A stretch of 64,000 bases of DNA from Diphasiastrum complanatum (GCA_029204225.1 CM055100.1:33385645-33449644); one strand, 5' to 3'. Positions 1-14,958 are shown, counted from the first letter of the stretch. A program made the numbers and translations. The notes: generated from the sequence alone by a model not told the origin.

Positions 1-1398
1 GACTTCATTCAATAACAATTCTAAATAAAAATTCTTGCAAACAAATACAAGAATGTTTGAGCATTTATGAAATGACAAAACGTCTATGAAACTTATGAGG
101 AACAACTTTCTCCTTAGTAGAAAATGAAGTTCAAAGAAGGAAAGATTTACCAAGATTGTTGATGATGAAGATATTTGTTCTTGGCTGCACTTTCTCTTGG
201 ATAACTTAATTGTACAACTAGTGATGATAAGTGCAACTTTTAAGACCTTTTTATAAGCTAGGCTAGGTCAGGTTTATTGGTTGATATCTTTGATAAAAGC
301 TGCAGCCAGAATACAATAACTTGAACATAATTCGCATGCCTCATATTTCTTTAAATATTTTTGATTCCCCTAAATATGGAGTGATCACTTCTCAATTCTA
401 CAAGTTTTCTCGTCTTTGTACTAATAGAGATGGTTTTGTGGACCAGCCAAGCAATCTAATCATTTTGTTACTCCAAGATGATTTAATAGAATTCAAAAAA
501 GTGGGGGGGGAGCTAACGAGCCCGCTTTGTTTCTAGTATTTTGTATTTTGTCTATGTCTCGGTAACTCGCCTACATATTATGGTCCTTGTTTTTAATTTT
601 ATTTCAGTTGAATTATTATTATTATTTTTTCTTTCTTCTTGCTGATTGTCATTTGCTTCTTAGTCAACACTGGGTCTACCCAAGAGAATCTGGATTCTTT
701 CGAAACCCAGTTAGCAACTTATGCTTGGGTACTGATGAGACATAAGCAATGCTATCTGGCTAAGATTTTTTGTTTATTGAATTCTATATTATTGTTTTGA
801 TAGATCTTTTGACTTTTTTGGTTGCATGTATATTGTTTCTAAGCTTTACCTTATTACATCACTGGCATCTCAATTTAATTCTGTGAAATTGGATTCATTC
901 TAATTTACAAATAGATAGATAACATTTATTTTGAAATCAAAATTCTAACAACATATAGGATTTGTGATTTTTGGCCTTGGCTGCCACGGGCAACCCACAA
1001 ATTGATGTGTTTGTTTATGTGATCTTTTCTACTTTCATCTTTTTTGCTGAAAGTAAAACGGATTGATTACTACTATCCATAGTAACAATGCTTTTACTTG
1101 CAACCCCATTGTAACTTATTTCTCTGGGAGAATTTGTCTATTTGAAGATATGAATGCCTACCTCAGAATCAAGCGTAAATAGGTGGGATTTCTGTAAACA
1201 AATATCATGCCAAAGGACAGACAAATAGGCAAATCTGGTTTGGCTTAGAAGTTCAAGTCAAAAGAACATCACAAACTACAAGTAAAACAGCAGGGTAGTA
1301 CCGGGGTATAGCTGATCCCTGTCCTGTTACAACAAAGTTTTGCTTTCTATCTGTCTCTATAACATGTCAATTTGGTCTAAACCTGTCATTTTTTGCAG
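1..1398. other. Part of an SFH intron
   Basis: This is AT-rich sequence upstream of the first visible exon. The polypyrimidine tract and AG just before 1399 show it is an intron end. No exon resembling the N-terminal part of SFH proteins was found, nor any recognisable transposon. Confidence 0.55.
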
Positions 1399-1498
1399 GT
1401 TTCTGCGTGCACGGAAATTTGACTTTGAAAAGGCAAAGTGCATGTGGGCTGATATGCTACAATGGCGTAAAGAATTTGGCGCAGACACTATTGAAGAG
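1399..1498 (+). CDS. SFH exon 1 of window (CRAL-TRIO N-lobe end)
   Basis: The acceptor is TTTTTTGCAG before 1399 and the donor is GTAAGA at 1499. The first base completes an AG|G arginine codon, so the preceding intron is phase 2. The exon encodes [20 protein letters not shown] followed by [13 protein letters not shown], the conserved 'FLRARKFD' helix of SEC14 proteins. It ends on a full codon and joins exon 2 to give the expected [12 protein letters not shown]. Confidence 0.93.
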
Positions 1499-4400
1499 GT
1501 AAGAAAAGTGTCTTTTAAATTTTTTTTTGAGAGGCCTAGGCTCCATCTCGCTGCTTCCTCAGTTAGATACATGAACATGTTCTTCGACATTGATGAGAGC
1601 GGAATCTGGATAATATAGTCTTACCTTAAGAATGTTATAAAATTGAGAATAGAGATAGAAATGATCGTTAAATCGAGGTTTACCAACCTAGGAATCCTCG
1701 ACGGTCTTTTACAACTCAAAATAGATCAAAATCAGCAACATGCAAGCAAATATCGTGACATGCAATCAACATACGCAAATGTGGCTACATGCAAGCAATC
1801 TGAAAAATTCTAGATGCATGCATGCAACATGCATGGACTAGTTCTTGCACATGCAAATGGAAATCGCTAGCAAATCGGGATGTCCTAGAGTATGTGAAAA
1901 ACACAATTCTGGATACCAAAGTTTAGCGGAAGCTTGAGGATCTTGGATCTAATAAGCCCACAAGCTGTCTTGAGGCTTAAAAGACCACATGCAATTAACA
2001 TGCATTGACATGCAAGAGCATTTCAGCAACATGCAAGCTCATGCACCAACATGCAAGAGCATGCACTAACCATGCAAGGTCTAGGAGTGGTGTAGGGTAT
2101 TCCTAGACCCAAAACACTTGTAAAGAGATGGATCGGCTGGCTGGAAACATCTGATCCAGATCTGTATGTAGCTGTGACAGCAAGCTAAAAGATTCAACAA
2201 GATCATCAAAATGCATTAAAAACACTTTAGAAAGTGTATGGATAGATGTGCAATGATCTACGCAATTTGGATCACCAAATGATTAAGAATTATGATCCTA
2301 GAAAACGGCAGATTGGATCTATAATTCAGGACAACAAGAAGAACACTTTACAGTATGGAAAGAATAAAATGAAATGAACATATATAGAAGAGACAATACC
2401 ATCGAGACATCAAGAACAAAAATGTAGGGAAGGGGGGGACTCTCCACCCTCTCCAATAGATTTCTCCCCCACAAATGATCTCTCTTGGATACTCGATGGA
2501 GGAGTGGAGAGCCCCTTTTATAATTTCTGTTGAGAACAAGGTTACATTGCATGGTAGTAGGTTGATGAGTCAAGTAGAGTTCCTCTAGGTGTTTGCATGC
2601 ATTCTCTCATGAGTCCCAAGGACCCACGAATTTCACCTAGAGAGAGATTAAAAATGTTAGGAGCCAAGTAGACTCTTGCATGTCAAGAGTTTGGACCCAA
2701 CTTAAAATAATTAACTTAGGACCTTAGGAACCTAAGTAATTAAATTAATTTTTTAACTACCTTGGAGTTGCCAACATCTTGCAAGAAGGGTCTCCAACTT
2801 AAAATATACCTTGACTCTCGAGTTTTATGTTTTCTATTTTTTATTTCTTTTATATGGTGAACAAAATAACTAGGGGAATATTGTGAATGCTTACAAATGA
2901 TAACAAAGAACCACAAAGGCTGTAAAAATAAGCAATCGCAAACCCTGTTTTTCTAAGTAAATTTGAAGCTTCAAATTAACCTAGTGAGCAAAGCAAACAT
3001 GGATGAGCCAAGAATCTTCACATATTGTGTTGGTACCATTTTTTTTTGACTTTTCTCTTGAAATCTGTAAAAAATGGTTGTTATGTAAACATTTATCAAA
3101 TTTTCTGGGAATCAGAAGTAAGAGACAGAACATGTATTTCACATGCACATAGTTTAGCCATGCACAAGGGAGACCCCACGCTAAATGAACTTTTGTATTG
3201 GTTCACTATCCTAACAGCACAGTAAAAGGTTGAAAGAGGTTTTGTTGTTGACAACAAAACAGTTCAGAAGAATCTCCAGCTACTTAAAAGTTGACCATGG
3301 TCTATAAGTGCCTATACAATTCAAGAAAAGATGAGAGTTCTAGTTTTCTGCAACCCAAAACTATGTTTTTGTCAAGTAAAAAGCAAAGGCAGAATCTCTA
3401 ATGTTAGCATGATCCTAGTAGGATGTGGTGAAAAGTTACTGTACAACTTTACGAAGCTGTAAAGCAACACTATTGAGTGCGAATATTCACATTAAACTGC
3501 TTCAAGGATATGCAGGCTACAATAGAAATACATTGTCTCATGAATTCTAAATCGTGCTATGATCGCACACCAACAATAATATTATTACCTCCAATAGAGA
3601 CACCGCAGTTAAGATGGTTAAACAAGATCCTTACGCTCGCTATCTCAAGCTACGCATTATTGGGTCACTATTGGGATTACCTCAGGATATTCATATGGCT
3701 GTATGCTATTTCGCTCCACAGACTTCGGCGTTTGCTAAATTTGGTGGGGACCCATTTCAGGCACTCCTCCTTTTTCTGGAAACATTTCACCAGGTCCTCC
3801 TCGACTTTGGCCCCCATCGCAACCGAATCTTGGGTCGAATATGCCACAAAACTTTATACCCTAGACTCCCCTCCTACCTTGCTCTCACCACGACCTGCCT
3901 GCTGCACGCTTTTTAGTCCACACATAGTTGAAAATGCCATTAACCATGCCAAATTTCATAAAGCCACTGACTGTGATTCTCTGAACGTGGATTTCCTCAA
4001 ACCTGTAGCACATCTTATCTTGCCCTTTATTGCTCACGCTTTTAACACTGCTGTGACCAGAGTTTTCCTACCGCATGGTGTACTAACATTCTTCATCCCA
4101 TTCTCAAGGCAGGTGATCCCATAAATGTAGAAAACTACCATACTATTATGATTGGTCACACTTTGGCTAAGATTTATAGTTCCATTTTACAGACGGTTAC
4201 TGGATCTTTTGCTGAGACTGAGGATTTACATGCTATGGGTCAGGCTGGGTTCAGACCAGGATACTCTACCTCAGATCAGATTTTCATTTTGTGATGCATC
4301 ATTGAGGAGGCACGACATCAGAGACAGAGAGTTTATTGTTGCTTTGTGGACTTCCGCAAAGCTTTTGACTCAGTTCCGAGACACCTCCTTTTCCAGAGAT

Positions 4401-7400
4401 TATCTTTGCTTGGCTTCACAGACGAGACTATTGCCGCTATCATTACTTTATATGAGCGAGTCTGGGCGCGGTTCAGGGACGGTAGTGGTTGGTCCTTGTT
4501 GATCCATTCTACCATTGGAGTGAAGCAGGGCTGCCCCTTATCTCCTACTCTCTTTGCACTATATATTGATGACCTCGAGCGGATTATTCGAGAGGAAGGT
4601 GGAGAGGGCTGTCCCTTATCCCCATTCTCCTATATGCTGATGATGTGGTTCTTCTCTCATCCTCTGCAGCTGGCTTACAGAGACACCTCTCTGCTTTACA
4701 TCACTTCTGTCAGCTTTGGGGATCGACGGTTAATACTAAGAAGACCAAGATTATGGTATTCAACACCAATAGACAGCATATGAGAGATGTGACCTTCTAT
4801 TATGATGGGCTGCCGATTGAGATTGTGACCTCTTACACTTATTTGGGAGTACTTTTCTCTGGTCCGCTACTCACATTCCGACCGGCAGCCCTCACCAGAC
4901 TCCGTAAGGGGCACACTTCTCTTGTTCATATGGAGAGATTCTGCTCCACATATTATGTACAGGACCCTGCTACCAGATGCTTACTATTTTCTACCACTGT
5001 CTCCCCGGTTGTTTTATACTCTGTTGAGACTTGGTTGTCCGGATTTATCACGTGATACTTGGAGGGATCTTACTCGTATCAAGATTCTCATGCTTAGCAG
5101 GATGATTAGGGCTAAGCCCTCAGTGCCACATGATATCATATTAGCGGAGTTTGCTTCCCCTCCCCTGGTTATCGGTGCTATGTTTCAGATCATTACCTTT
5201 CTTCACAGGATATCAGAGTTAGACACTTCCAGATATATTGTTGCTGCTCTCACTTCATCACGCACCATTGCTGGAAAGGGGGCCAAGCATTCTTGGTTTG
5301 GTAGTGTCTCAGCCCTTCTTCGGACTTGGGGCTTATCTGTACTCGATCTTCCGAGCGGGACTCATGCTTATATCGGACAACATATTTATCGTAGCTACAT
5401 ACGCACTATATGGTCACAGCCCGACCCTGATAAGGTCAAGATACATTTTTATGGCACACATCTACTACAGTTGGATACTATGGGTACCCCTGCCCTTCCA
5501 ACATATCTTACACAACCATTATCTTTTGGTCTGCGATACCGTATGGGACAGCTCCGAGTTTCTTCTCATCAGCTGGCTATTGAGACGGGTAGATACACGG
5601 ACACTCCCAGATTGCAGAGGATATGTCAGCTTTGTTCTCTTCATGAGATGGAGGATGAGTTCCATTTCATCTTTCGCTGTCCAGTATATTACGAGATTAG
5701 GGGGCGTTACCATTGTTTATACAGAGATACCCCTCTCACGTTGCGATCGTTCCTCAAATATCCATACTCCAGATGTGTAGGTCTTCTATTGAGAGAGATG
5801 TATACTCTACGAGCTTCACTTCTACTTGCCACAGTTATGGATCACGGCCAGGCTCATATTACCTAGTTTTTCCAGAAGCGAGACAGAGAGGACATTACCG
5901 TTTTGGATTTTGAAGTCCTCACTCGGAGATCAAAGACACAGAAAGTCTCACATATTTCTGCTAGATCCAAGATCACTAGATCTTCACGGGCTTCTCGCCA
6001 ATCCACAGCACGCTCCACTTCTACTATCACTCACTATTTTCAGCTTACTCGTAGCTAGTCTCCTCCGCAGAGCAGGTGGTTAAGCTCTTGCATTGTACTC
6101 TCGCAAGCTGGTGGTCAAGCTTGGATATTTCTTCTTCTTAGAGTTAGCGAGATAGATATGCTAGTTTCTTGTCTTCTTCTCTTTTCTACTAGTAAATAAG
6201 TCTGTATGCGGACAATGCTCCTCACCTTTTGTACTCTCTTTTGTCTTATGTACCTTTTGTCAAATTCCAAGGCCTAGCTATGGAGTATCATAACAGCATA
6301 GTAAGCACACTATGAAAGCTTCAGAAAACCAGCTATGGAGTAGAACACAAAAGCAAGAGAGAGAGGACTTCAAAGCTCACACAACATGAATGAATATTCA
6401 AAGTGTAGTAGGGCGTGGAAACCCCTCCAAAGTTTGGGCTACATATAGCATGTTATGTATAGAGGTGGTGTCTTGCTAATTCTAGCTCTAGAACCCACAT
6501 GGGTCCTTAACCTACTTGATTCACTTGCCTAATTAGCACAAGTGGGGTGTACTATGTACATAAATGTTTTACGCCCATGTCTTATGCACAACTTACAAGT
6601 TACAAGTATACAAGCCTTAAAGGGGCAAAATAGGCATTTATTTCAACACCCCCCCTCAATGGCTATTTTGTTCATACCAACACCTAGCATGCTACGAAAC
6701 TTTTCAAATTTTTCTCTACTAAGTGCCTTAGTAAAGATATCTGCTGCTTGTTCGTTGGTATCACAGTACTCGAGCTAAATTTCTCCGCTTTGTATCTTCT
6801 CTCGTAAGAAGTGTTGATCCACCTCAATATGCTTCGTACGAGCATGGTACACAGGATTTTTGGCAAGCTGGATGCAACTCTGGCTGTCACACTGAAGAAT
6901 AGTAGGACCATCCTGTGGAATCTGCACCTCCCCAAGAAGTCTCTTGAGCCATATTGCCTCGCAGGTAGCTTTTGCCGCTGCCTTGTACTCAGCCTCTGTC
7001 GATGATAAGGTAACTGTGGGCTGTTTCTTGCTACACCAAGAAATGGCCCCTGAACCAAGGTTAAAAGTGTAACCTGTGGTCGACTTTCGATCATCCCTAT
7101 CACCTGCCCAATCCGAATCAGTAAAGCCTCCAAGCTGAAGCTTTCCGTCATCTGTGTACTCAATCCCATAGCAGGTTGTCCCTTTGACATACCTCAAAAC
7201 CCTCTTGCCTGCTTTCCAATGTGCTTCAGTTGGAGAACTCATGAACTGGCTTGCTACACCAACCGCATAGGAAATGTCTGGTCTCGTAGTGGTGAGATAA
7301 ATCAGGCTACCCACAAGCTGCCTATAAAGAGTCTCGTCCACAAAAGGAGTGCCATCATCTCTGGATGGCTTACTGCTGGTATCAATGGGCGTGGAAACGG

Positions 7401-10400
7401 GTTTGCAATCCTGCATGTTGAACCTGTTCAAAACTTCACATGCATAGTTGGCTTGGGAAATAAACACACAGTTTTCCTTTTTCCAAACCTCCAAACCAAG
7501 ACAATAGTGGATTAAGCCCAAATTCTTCATCAAAACAATGTTCCCATCTTCCTCCTTCACGAACAGGTTGCAATCCGACTGACTTTTTATAAATTGCTTC
7601 TTGGCAAAATAGTCGTCAATACGACTATACCAGGCCCTGGGTGCCTGCTTCAAACCATATAAGGCCTTCTTAAGCCTGCATACCATACTTTCCTTGCCCT
7701 TAGCCTCAAAACCTTGTGGCTGTTCCATGTAGACTTCTTCAGCCAACTGTCCATTAAGAAAAGCACTCTTCACGTCCATTTGATGGACCTCTCAACCCAA
7801 AAATGCAGCCAATGCTAAAATCAACCTGATAGACGTCATCTTAGCTACCGGTGCAAACGTCTCATCATAGTCCAAGCCCTCCTTCTGTGCATAGCCTTTA
7901 GCAACCAGCCTTGCCTTATGCTTTTCAATGCTCCCATCAGATTTGTATTTGGTCCTGTAGACCCACTTACAGCCAATAGGACGCTTCCCTTTTGGTAACT
8001 TCACCAAATCCCATGTATCATTCTTGAGAATGGAGTCGTACTCCTCTTGCATAGCATGTTGCCATACCTTCTCATCTGCTGCCTCAACGAATGTATGTGG
8101 ATCTTGTGAATCCAAAATAGTAGTCATAAGTGCATAGTTTGTCTCCTGGTGTTCATGCTGCTGGGCTTGCCTTTGAGACCTCCTAGCCCTTGGATTGCTG
8201 CTCTCTCCCTCATCCAATATCAAACCATCCTGCACAGTTTGCCAATACCACTTGGGAAACTTCTTCCTTGCAGTTGGTGATGAAGACGGTGAATAGGACT
8301 CAACAAATTTGCCCCTTTCCTTCCGCTTCCTAGCCTCCTCGGATTCTTCCTCTTGATCACTCATATGATCATCCTGGGGCTCCCCAATATATGGATGTGG
8401 GTCATCAAGTATTGGCACAAATTCACTTGTACCATCCTCCATCTCAAGTTCCTCTATAGGAGGCATTTGATCTTCTTCAAAGATCACATCTCGACTTATG
8501 ATCCTTTTCTTGCTAGTAAGATCGTAAAGTCTGTAAGCTTTGCTTTCTTCACTGTATCCCAAGAAAATACTCTTTGCTGATTTTGCATCCAGCTTCTTCC
8601 TGTTATCCTTGGGAATATGGGCATAGGCCGTACAACCAAATACTCACAAAGCGCCTACCTTGGGCTTAATGCCGCTAAATGCCTCTTCTGGTGTCTTGCC
8701 TTCCACAGCTTTTGTTGGACTTCTATTCAACAGAAACACTGCTGTGTGCATTGCCTCGCCCCAAAAAGAGTTGGGCAACCCCTTTGCCTTGAGCATGCAC
8801 CTTGCACACTCCACAATAGTTCGGTTCTTTCTCTCTGCTACGCCGTTTTGCTGAGGGGTATGAGGAGCTGTAAGCTGCCTTTTGATCCCATTGGCCTTGC
8901 AGAATTCCACAAATTCTGTCTTAATGAACTCTCCACCACCGTCTGACCTGAGCATCTTTATCTTCCTTCCTGAATGTTCTTCTACCAAAGCTTTGAAATG
9001 CAAGAAGTACTTGAATGCTTCAGATTTTGACTTCAAGAAATAAATCCAAATCTTGCGTGAGAAGTCATCAATAAAGGTCATAAAGTAATATGCCCCCCCT
9101 GCAGATTTTGTTTGGGTTGGCCCCCACAAATCTGAATGTATCAAGTCAAGTATGCCTGCTGCCCTGGTTGTGCTTTCCTTGGGAAACTTATGTCTTTGCT
9201 GTTTTCCCATAGCGCAAGTCTCGCAAACTGAAGAGCTTGGCTTAACAACTGGAAGCCCCTCCACCATATGATGCTGGTTCAACACCTGCATGCTTTGGTA
9301 GCCAAGATGTCCATACCTCTCATGCCACAACCTATCCACATCCCTTCCTTTTGCTGTATAAGCATGCTGACTAGGGATAGAAGTGTATAACCTGTATAGA
9401 TTATCTTCCTGCAATCCTTTGGCCACAACCTTCATATTATCACTCAAGTCCAACACAAGACAAGAAGTAGCATCAAATTCTACTTTCATATTTTGTTGAG
9501 TGATAGCTCCTACTGAAAGAAGATTTTTAGCAAGTCCTGGTACATATAAGACATTCTTAATGACTTTGACTTCTCCTGATGGAAGCTTTACAGGTACTGT
9601 GCCCTTTCCCTTGACCTTGTGTGTTGAGTTGTCACCTAGGCACACCTCTTGTCCATCACTAATCCCCACAAAGGTATCAAACCAATCCCTATGAGGGGTC
9701 ATGTGCTTTGAAGCACCTGAGTCAATGTACCAACCACCTGTTGTAGCTTGTGAAGCCAATGCAACAGAGAATAACTCAGCTTGCCTTATGTCACTCTGCT
9801 CCTCTCTTGCAACACTCTCAACAACATTTCCTCCTTGCTTCTTTGTGCCCTTCTTTTGGTCTGCAAGCTTCTTCCTGCACTCAAAAGCAAAGTGTCCATA
9901 TTTACCACAGTAATTGCAATTCCCCTTCCTTCGAGGTGTGGAAGAAGTATTCCAGGAGGGTTGTGCTTCTGACATCTGCAAGTTCTCCATTCCTTGCTCA
10001 AGTGTTTGTGGTGTTCCTTTGTTCTTGCCTTTACCTTTCTTCTTATCCTTAGCTGGATTTTGCTTCTTCTTAGAAGCAAAGGCATGCTCCTGGAAATCTT
10101 CCCTCTTGGAGAGATTAACTCTCCTCATCTCCTCCTGTAACAAGAGACCATAGACTTCTTCATAGGTAGGGATCTTCTCTCTCACTGATATCATCATCAC
10201 AAAGTTCTGATAAGCATATGACAAGCTATTCAGAACTATTGGCACCAAGTCTTTGTCAGCAATAGACTCTCCAAGTACAGAAAGCTGATATCTAATATCC
10301 TGAATCTTAGTAAGATGATCAGTAACTGTCTCCCCTGTCTCCATTCTGAGAGTATACAACTTGTTCTTCAAGTAGAGAAGCCTGGTTGTACTTGCTGTCT

Positions 10401-13400
10401 CATACAATGCACAAAGAATGTGCCATGCATCCACAGGCCCTTTGGCTGACCTGATTAGAGGAATCACATTATCCCTCACTGACATGTTGATGATTCTGTG
10501 TGCCTTTTCCCCTCTCTTGATATAGTCCTTAAGTTCAAGTTCAGATGTTGGAACAGGCTCCTCACCTGTCACAAGCTTCCAACATTCTTTGTCTTCAAGA
10601 ATGTTCTTGATCTTGAATTTCCATATGCTAAAGTTAGTGCCATCAAGCCGGCTGGCTTCACTCAGCATGCTCTCTGCAAGACTAGACATAGCTGGATAGA
10701 TATAAAACACAAAAGACAAATTGGGGTTTTCACCCAACTAGGGTATGCAGCCACTTGCTCAATAACCCTCAGCTTCTGGATTTGAAACTATCCCCCTGTA
10801 TGGCTGTCCTAGCCCTTGTCCAAGATCCACTCAGAACTTTCACTGAAGTCCCCACTGTAGAAAGCGCCCTCCTACAGTCCTGGCTGTCCAAAAAGACTCA
10901 AAATTTTTTGTCTCAAATTAGAAAGTTTTTGGCTCCCTGTACTCCCCTTGCCAACAGTACTCCAACCATGCAGATAGCACAGAGATCAGATGCCCCTACA
11001 AAAAGTGCTCCCTCCTCAAAGGTAAGCTGCTCTCCAGGAATGGCAGGAATCTGATCAAAAACAGGTCCAAGCTTTCACCACACCACAGGCAACATAACTT
11101 GCTCTGATACCATGTCAAATTCCAAGGCCTAGCTATGGAGTATCATAACAGCATAGTAAGCACACTATGAAAGCTTCAGAAAACCAGCTATGGAGTAGAA
11201 CACAAAAGCAAGAGAGAGAGGACTTCAAAGCTCACACAACATGAATGAATATTCAAAGTGTAGTAGGGCGTGGAAACCCCTCCAAAGTTTGGGCTACATA
11301 TAGCATGTTATGTATAGAGGTGGTGTCTTGCTAATTCTAGCTCTAGAACCCACATGGGTCCTTAACCTACTTGATTCACTTGCCTAATTAGCACAAGTGG
11401 GGTGTACTATGTACATAAATGTTTTACGCCCATGTCTTATGCACAACTTACAAGTTACAAGTATACAAGCCTTAAAGGGGCAAAATAGGCATTTATTTCA
11501 ACACCTTTGGGTACCAAAAGACATTAATAATAATAATTCTAATTCTAATTCTCTCTCAAATTCAAAACTTTTCTGATATTCCGTACAATGTTTTTGATCT
11601 GACCGTTCTTTTTGGAATGCTCTTGTTTTTGTATGCCTTTCAAAGGTAGCTTAGGATTATATTCAACTAACATGAGAAACATATTTTCAGGGAGTATTAT
11701 TCTGTCATTCCCTCATGTTCGCTTGATCTGTAAAATAATACCCCTGCTGGTTACCTCAGTGTTTTATGTGTGATTCTGGTCATCATTTTTGCACTTTCAT
11801 CAACGTGTATTCTTTCTGTTTTGCAGGATTTTGATTTCAAGGAACTTGATGAAGTTCTGAAGTATTATCCACAAGGCCATCATGGCGTGGACAAAGAGGG
11901 AAGGCCAGTCTATATTGAAAGGCTAGGAAAGGTGGAACCCAACAAATTGCTGCAAGTGACGACATTGGAGAGATATTTGAAATATCATGTCTTGGAGTTT
12001 GAAGTGACTCTAACAAAGAGGTTCCCTGCTTGCTCAATTGCAGCGAAACGGCACATAGACTCGACTACAACAATTCTTGATGTTGCTGGTGTGGTAAGGT
12101 TCTTCCTAGCTTTAAAATATCAACAGTGCCATGGGGGAAGGGATGTGCACAGATTTTGTTATTCATGTTTCAGGTCTTATTCCTTTGTCGTTGTTTATTA
12201 CTTAGGGCATGGTCTAGATTCCTATCTTCATGTATGCTATTTGATGGCCGCAGGCGCTTGTCTTCCTTTCTTTACCATTTGCTGCCATTAATTTGCAGAT
12301 TTCATGAATTGTCAGTGGTTTTGAGTTGTCATTGAATATTTAACCAGAGTTAGACTAGTCTAGTTTGCGTGTTGAAGTCAAGGAAATTCAATACATGGAT
12401 TTAAGCTCTGTTGAGGTGCTTCGCATTCCTATGTTCTCGGCTTTAAAATGTTTAGTCATTGATTTTAAGAGGAGCAAGATTGCAAAAGTTTAACGATGTT
12501 TGCTGTGGGCTTGGAGTTCCTTGGATAAGCCAGAGATTCCTCAGATAATTCTTTATTCTAAAGTAACTCCACCACAAGTGCCTTCTATTGATTGATTCGT
12601 AAACAAGAGCTTTCTAAGTTCAAAGAACTGTTCTGACCAGCTTTATGTAATTTGTCTATTCATATGATTTCAATTTTCAACTTCTAGAACCAGGGTTGCT
12701 TAGTGTATAGTAATAAGTACAATAAGGTCTTGCAACCTCAAACTGTCAAAGAGAGCTATTGTTTAGAGCCTTTTTACAGGCTTCACTTAGTTTCACGACT
12801 TGATTGCATAGATTTGCACTCTCAAACAAGGCTTATAAAGGGTATGTATCATAGGCCGGCCTTTCTGCAGTCCATCTAGCAAAACTCTACTTTTTTCCTC
12901 ATCTAGATACCATCTAACTATTATAACTCTAGACATGCCAGAACTGATTATTACCTTGTTGCACACCTTTGATAGGGAACTACATCCATGAAGATTCTTG
13001 TGTAATCAGTCACAGACATTCCTACAACTTTATTTTTGGCTGTTACCACTCATACTGAAAGATGTGAATGTATCATCCATAATCCATTTGTTTTTTGGCC
13101 CCCTTTATGAACTTACTTGTAGGCAACCGATTGAGGTGCCGGTTGATCTTACACCGTGTTTCTTCGTGCCTATAGAGACTCCTACACTATTACTTTTCCT
13201 CGTTATCGTCCACAATGAAAGTTGCTAATGCCATGCCATAATCCCATGTGTTTTTTAGTAGACACATCTGATTTAGGCAGCACAGACTCATCGGATTATC
13301 AGGACGAGTTGGAGTCTTAGTTGTATAATAGTTTTCATACTGTTCATCAGACATCATTGTACTCCATTATGGTGCCATTCGGCCCAACATTGTATATTTG

Positions 13401-13429
13401 ATGATATTTTTTTCATATGCTTTATAGAT

Positions 13430-13496
<67 letters not shown>

Positions 13497-14901
13497 AGAA
13501 GAAGAAGAAGAAGAAGAAGAAGCTTTATTAATGTCCTTTCCATGCCAAAAAGCATATAAGACCAATAAGAGTATATGTCAAGTATGTGGTATCCATGGGA
13601 GCGTATATAAGCGTCTCCAAAAAAACTATGCATAAAAGATGAACAATATAACTGTGAATTACAAACTGTCCATAAGTGGGAGCAAAATAACTGCTAAGAA
13701 TAGAGTCATATGATCTAGCACTGCTACTGAAAAAGGATGTGATACGAGCTGTAGCAGGAGGTAATATGGACCGTTGCTGACGTCGTCTAGGAGGAAAGCT
13801 GTGTGCTCTCATGACAGGGCGGGTAGTGCAAGCTGCCACATGACTGTCCTTGAAAAGCAACTTGAAGATCAAGATCGACAGGAGGATCAACAAGAGGATC
13901 ATCATGAGGATGGGGATGTACTCTTTGCATATATGGCCACAATATTGGAAACCAAGGATCTATCTACTTTCAGGGAGGCTGAAAAAGAGGACATTTGGAG
14001 GAAAGCTATGGATGAGGAGTACGACTCAATCATGAAAAACAAGACTTGGAGACTTGTTTAGTTACCTATAGGTAAAAAGGCCATTGGATGCAAGTGGGTC
14101 TATGGAAGTAAGTACAAATCGGATGGTTCTATAGATAAACATAAGGCAAGATTGGTGGCAAAAGGTTATGCTCAACAAGAAGGGATTGACTATGAAGAAA
14201 CGTTTGCACCAGTTGCTGAGTCAACTACTATGAGGACAATTTTATCACTGGCAGCTCAGTTTGGATGGGATATTCAACAAATTGATGTGAAGAGTGCATT
14301 CCTGAATGGATTTCTAGAGGAGGAAGTCTACATGGAGCAGCCAGAGGGATACATAGTAGTAGGACATGAAGACAAGGTTTGCAAGTTGGACAAGGCACTA
14401 TATGGCAGACACCTTGGGCGTGGTACACGAGGATTGACACATCTTGAGGAGCTTGGCTTTCAGAGGAGTAGTTTGGAGCCTATACTTCATGTTTTGAGCA
14501 GGGATGGTCATATTGTGATTGTAGTGATGTATGTGGATGACCTTATTATCACAAGATCAGATCTTGGTGTGATTCAGGGTATCAACAAACATCTCTCATC
14601 TCAGTTCGACATGAAAGATCTTGGTTCACTACAATAATTTCTTGGGATTGAGGTACTGAGAGTAGCACATGTAGCACTGTGTGATAGAAACATCATAAAG
14701 ACTTGCAAATTCATCATCGTCTATTACTGAACAAGAAATTTGATCTGAATATTTAATTTGAGTCAAGAAAGGACTGTTTGTTATTTTGGACTTTAAAACA
14801 TGGTTTCGTAATTGGTCATGGCTCGAAAACAAGTTTTTATCTACACACATTTCAAAAAAAAATGAAAGGGTGGAACGAGGAATCGGGGACAAGGTGGGGG
14901 G

Positions 14902-14958
<57 letters not shown>

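Larger units (their letters stand above)
6258..11503 (-). mobile_element. Copia A: LTR retrotransposon with two LTRs that look identical by eye, inserted in the LINE tail
   Basis: The 391-bp LTRs at 6258-6648 and 11113-11503 look identical when read side by side. Both begin TGTCAAATTCC and end TTTCAACA. CCTTT flanks the element at 6253-6257 and 11504-11508, a 5-bp target duplication. The primer site complement GCTCTGATACCA lies at 11101-11112 and a purine tract (CCCCCCCT on +) at 6649-6656. Between them lie gag, protease, integrase, RT and RNase H in one frame on the - strand, in Copia order. The insertion looks recent, yet the coding region has three stops and lacks the RT YVDD box, so any mobility would have needed another element's enzymes. 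Confidence 0.96.

Noticed and set aside
6643-10737. Stop codons of Copia A corrected by RNA editing
   Set aside because: U-to-C editing is known from organelles of some seed-free plants, one stop would need A-to-G instead, and the missing YVDD box cannot be restored.
13417-13635. Reading frames of repeated Arg-Glu or Leu-Ser
   Set aside because: They are translations of the GA/GAA microsatellite, as at 14629-15017.
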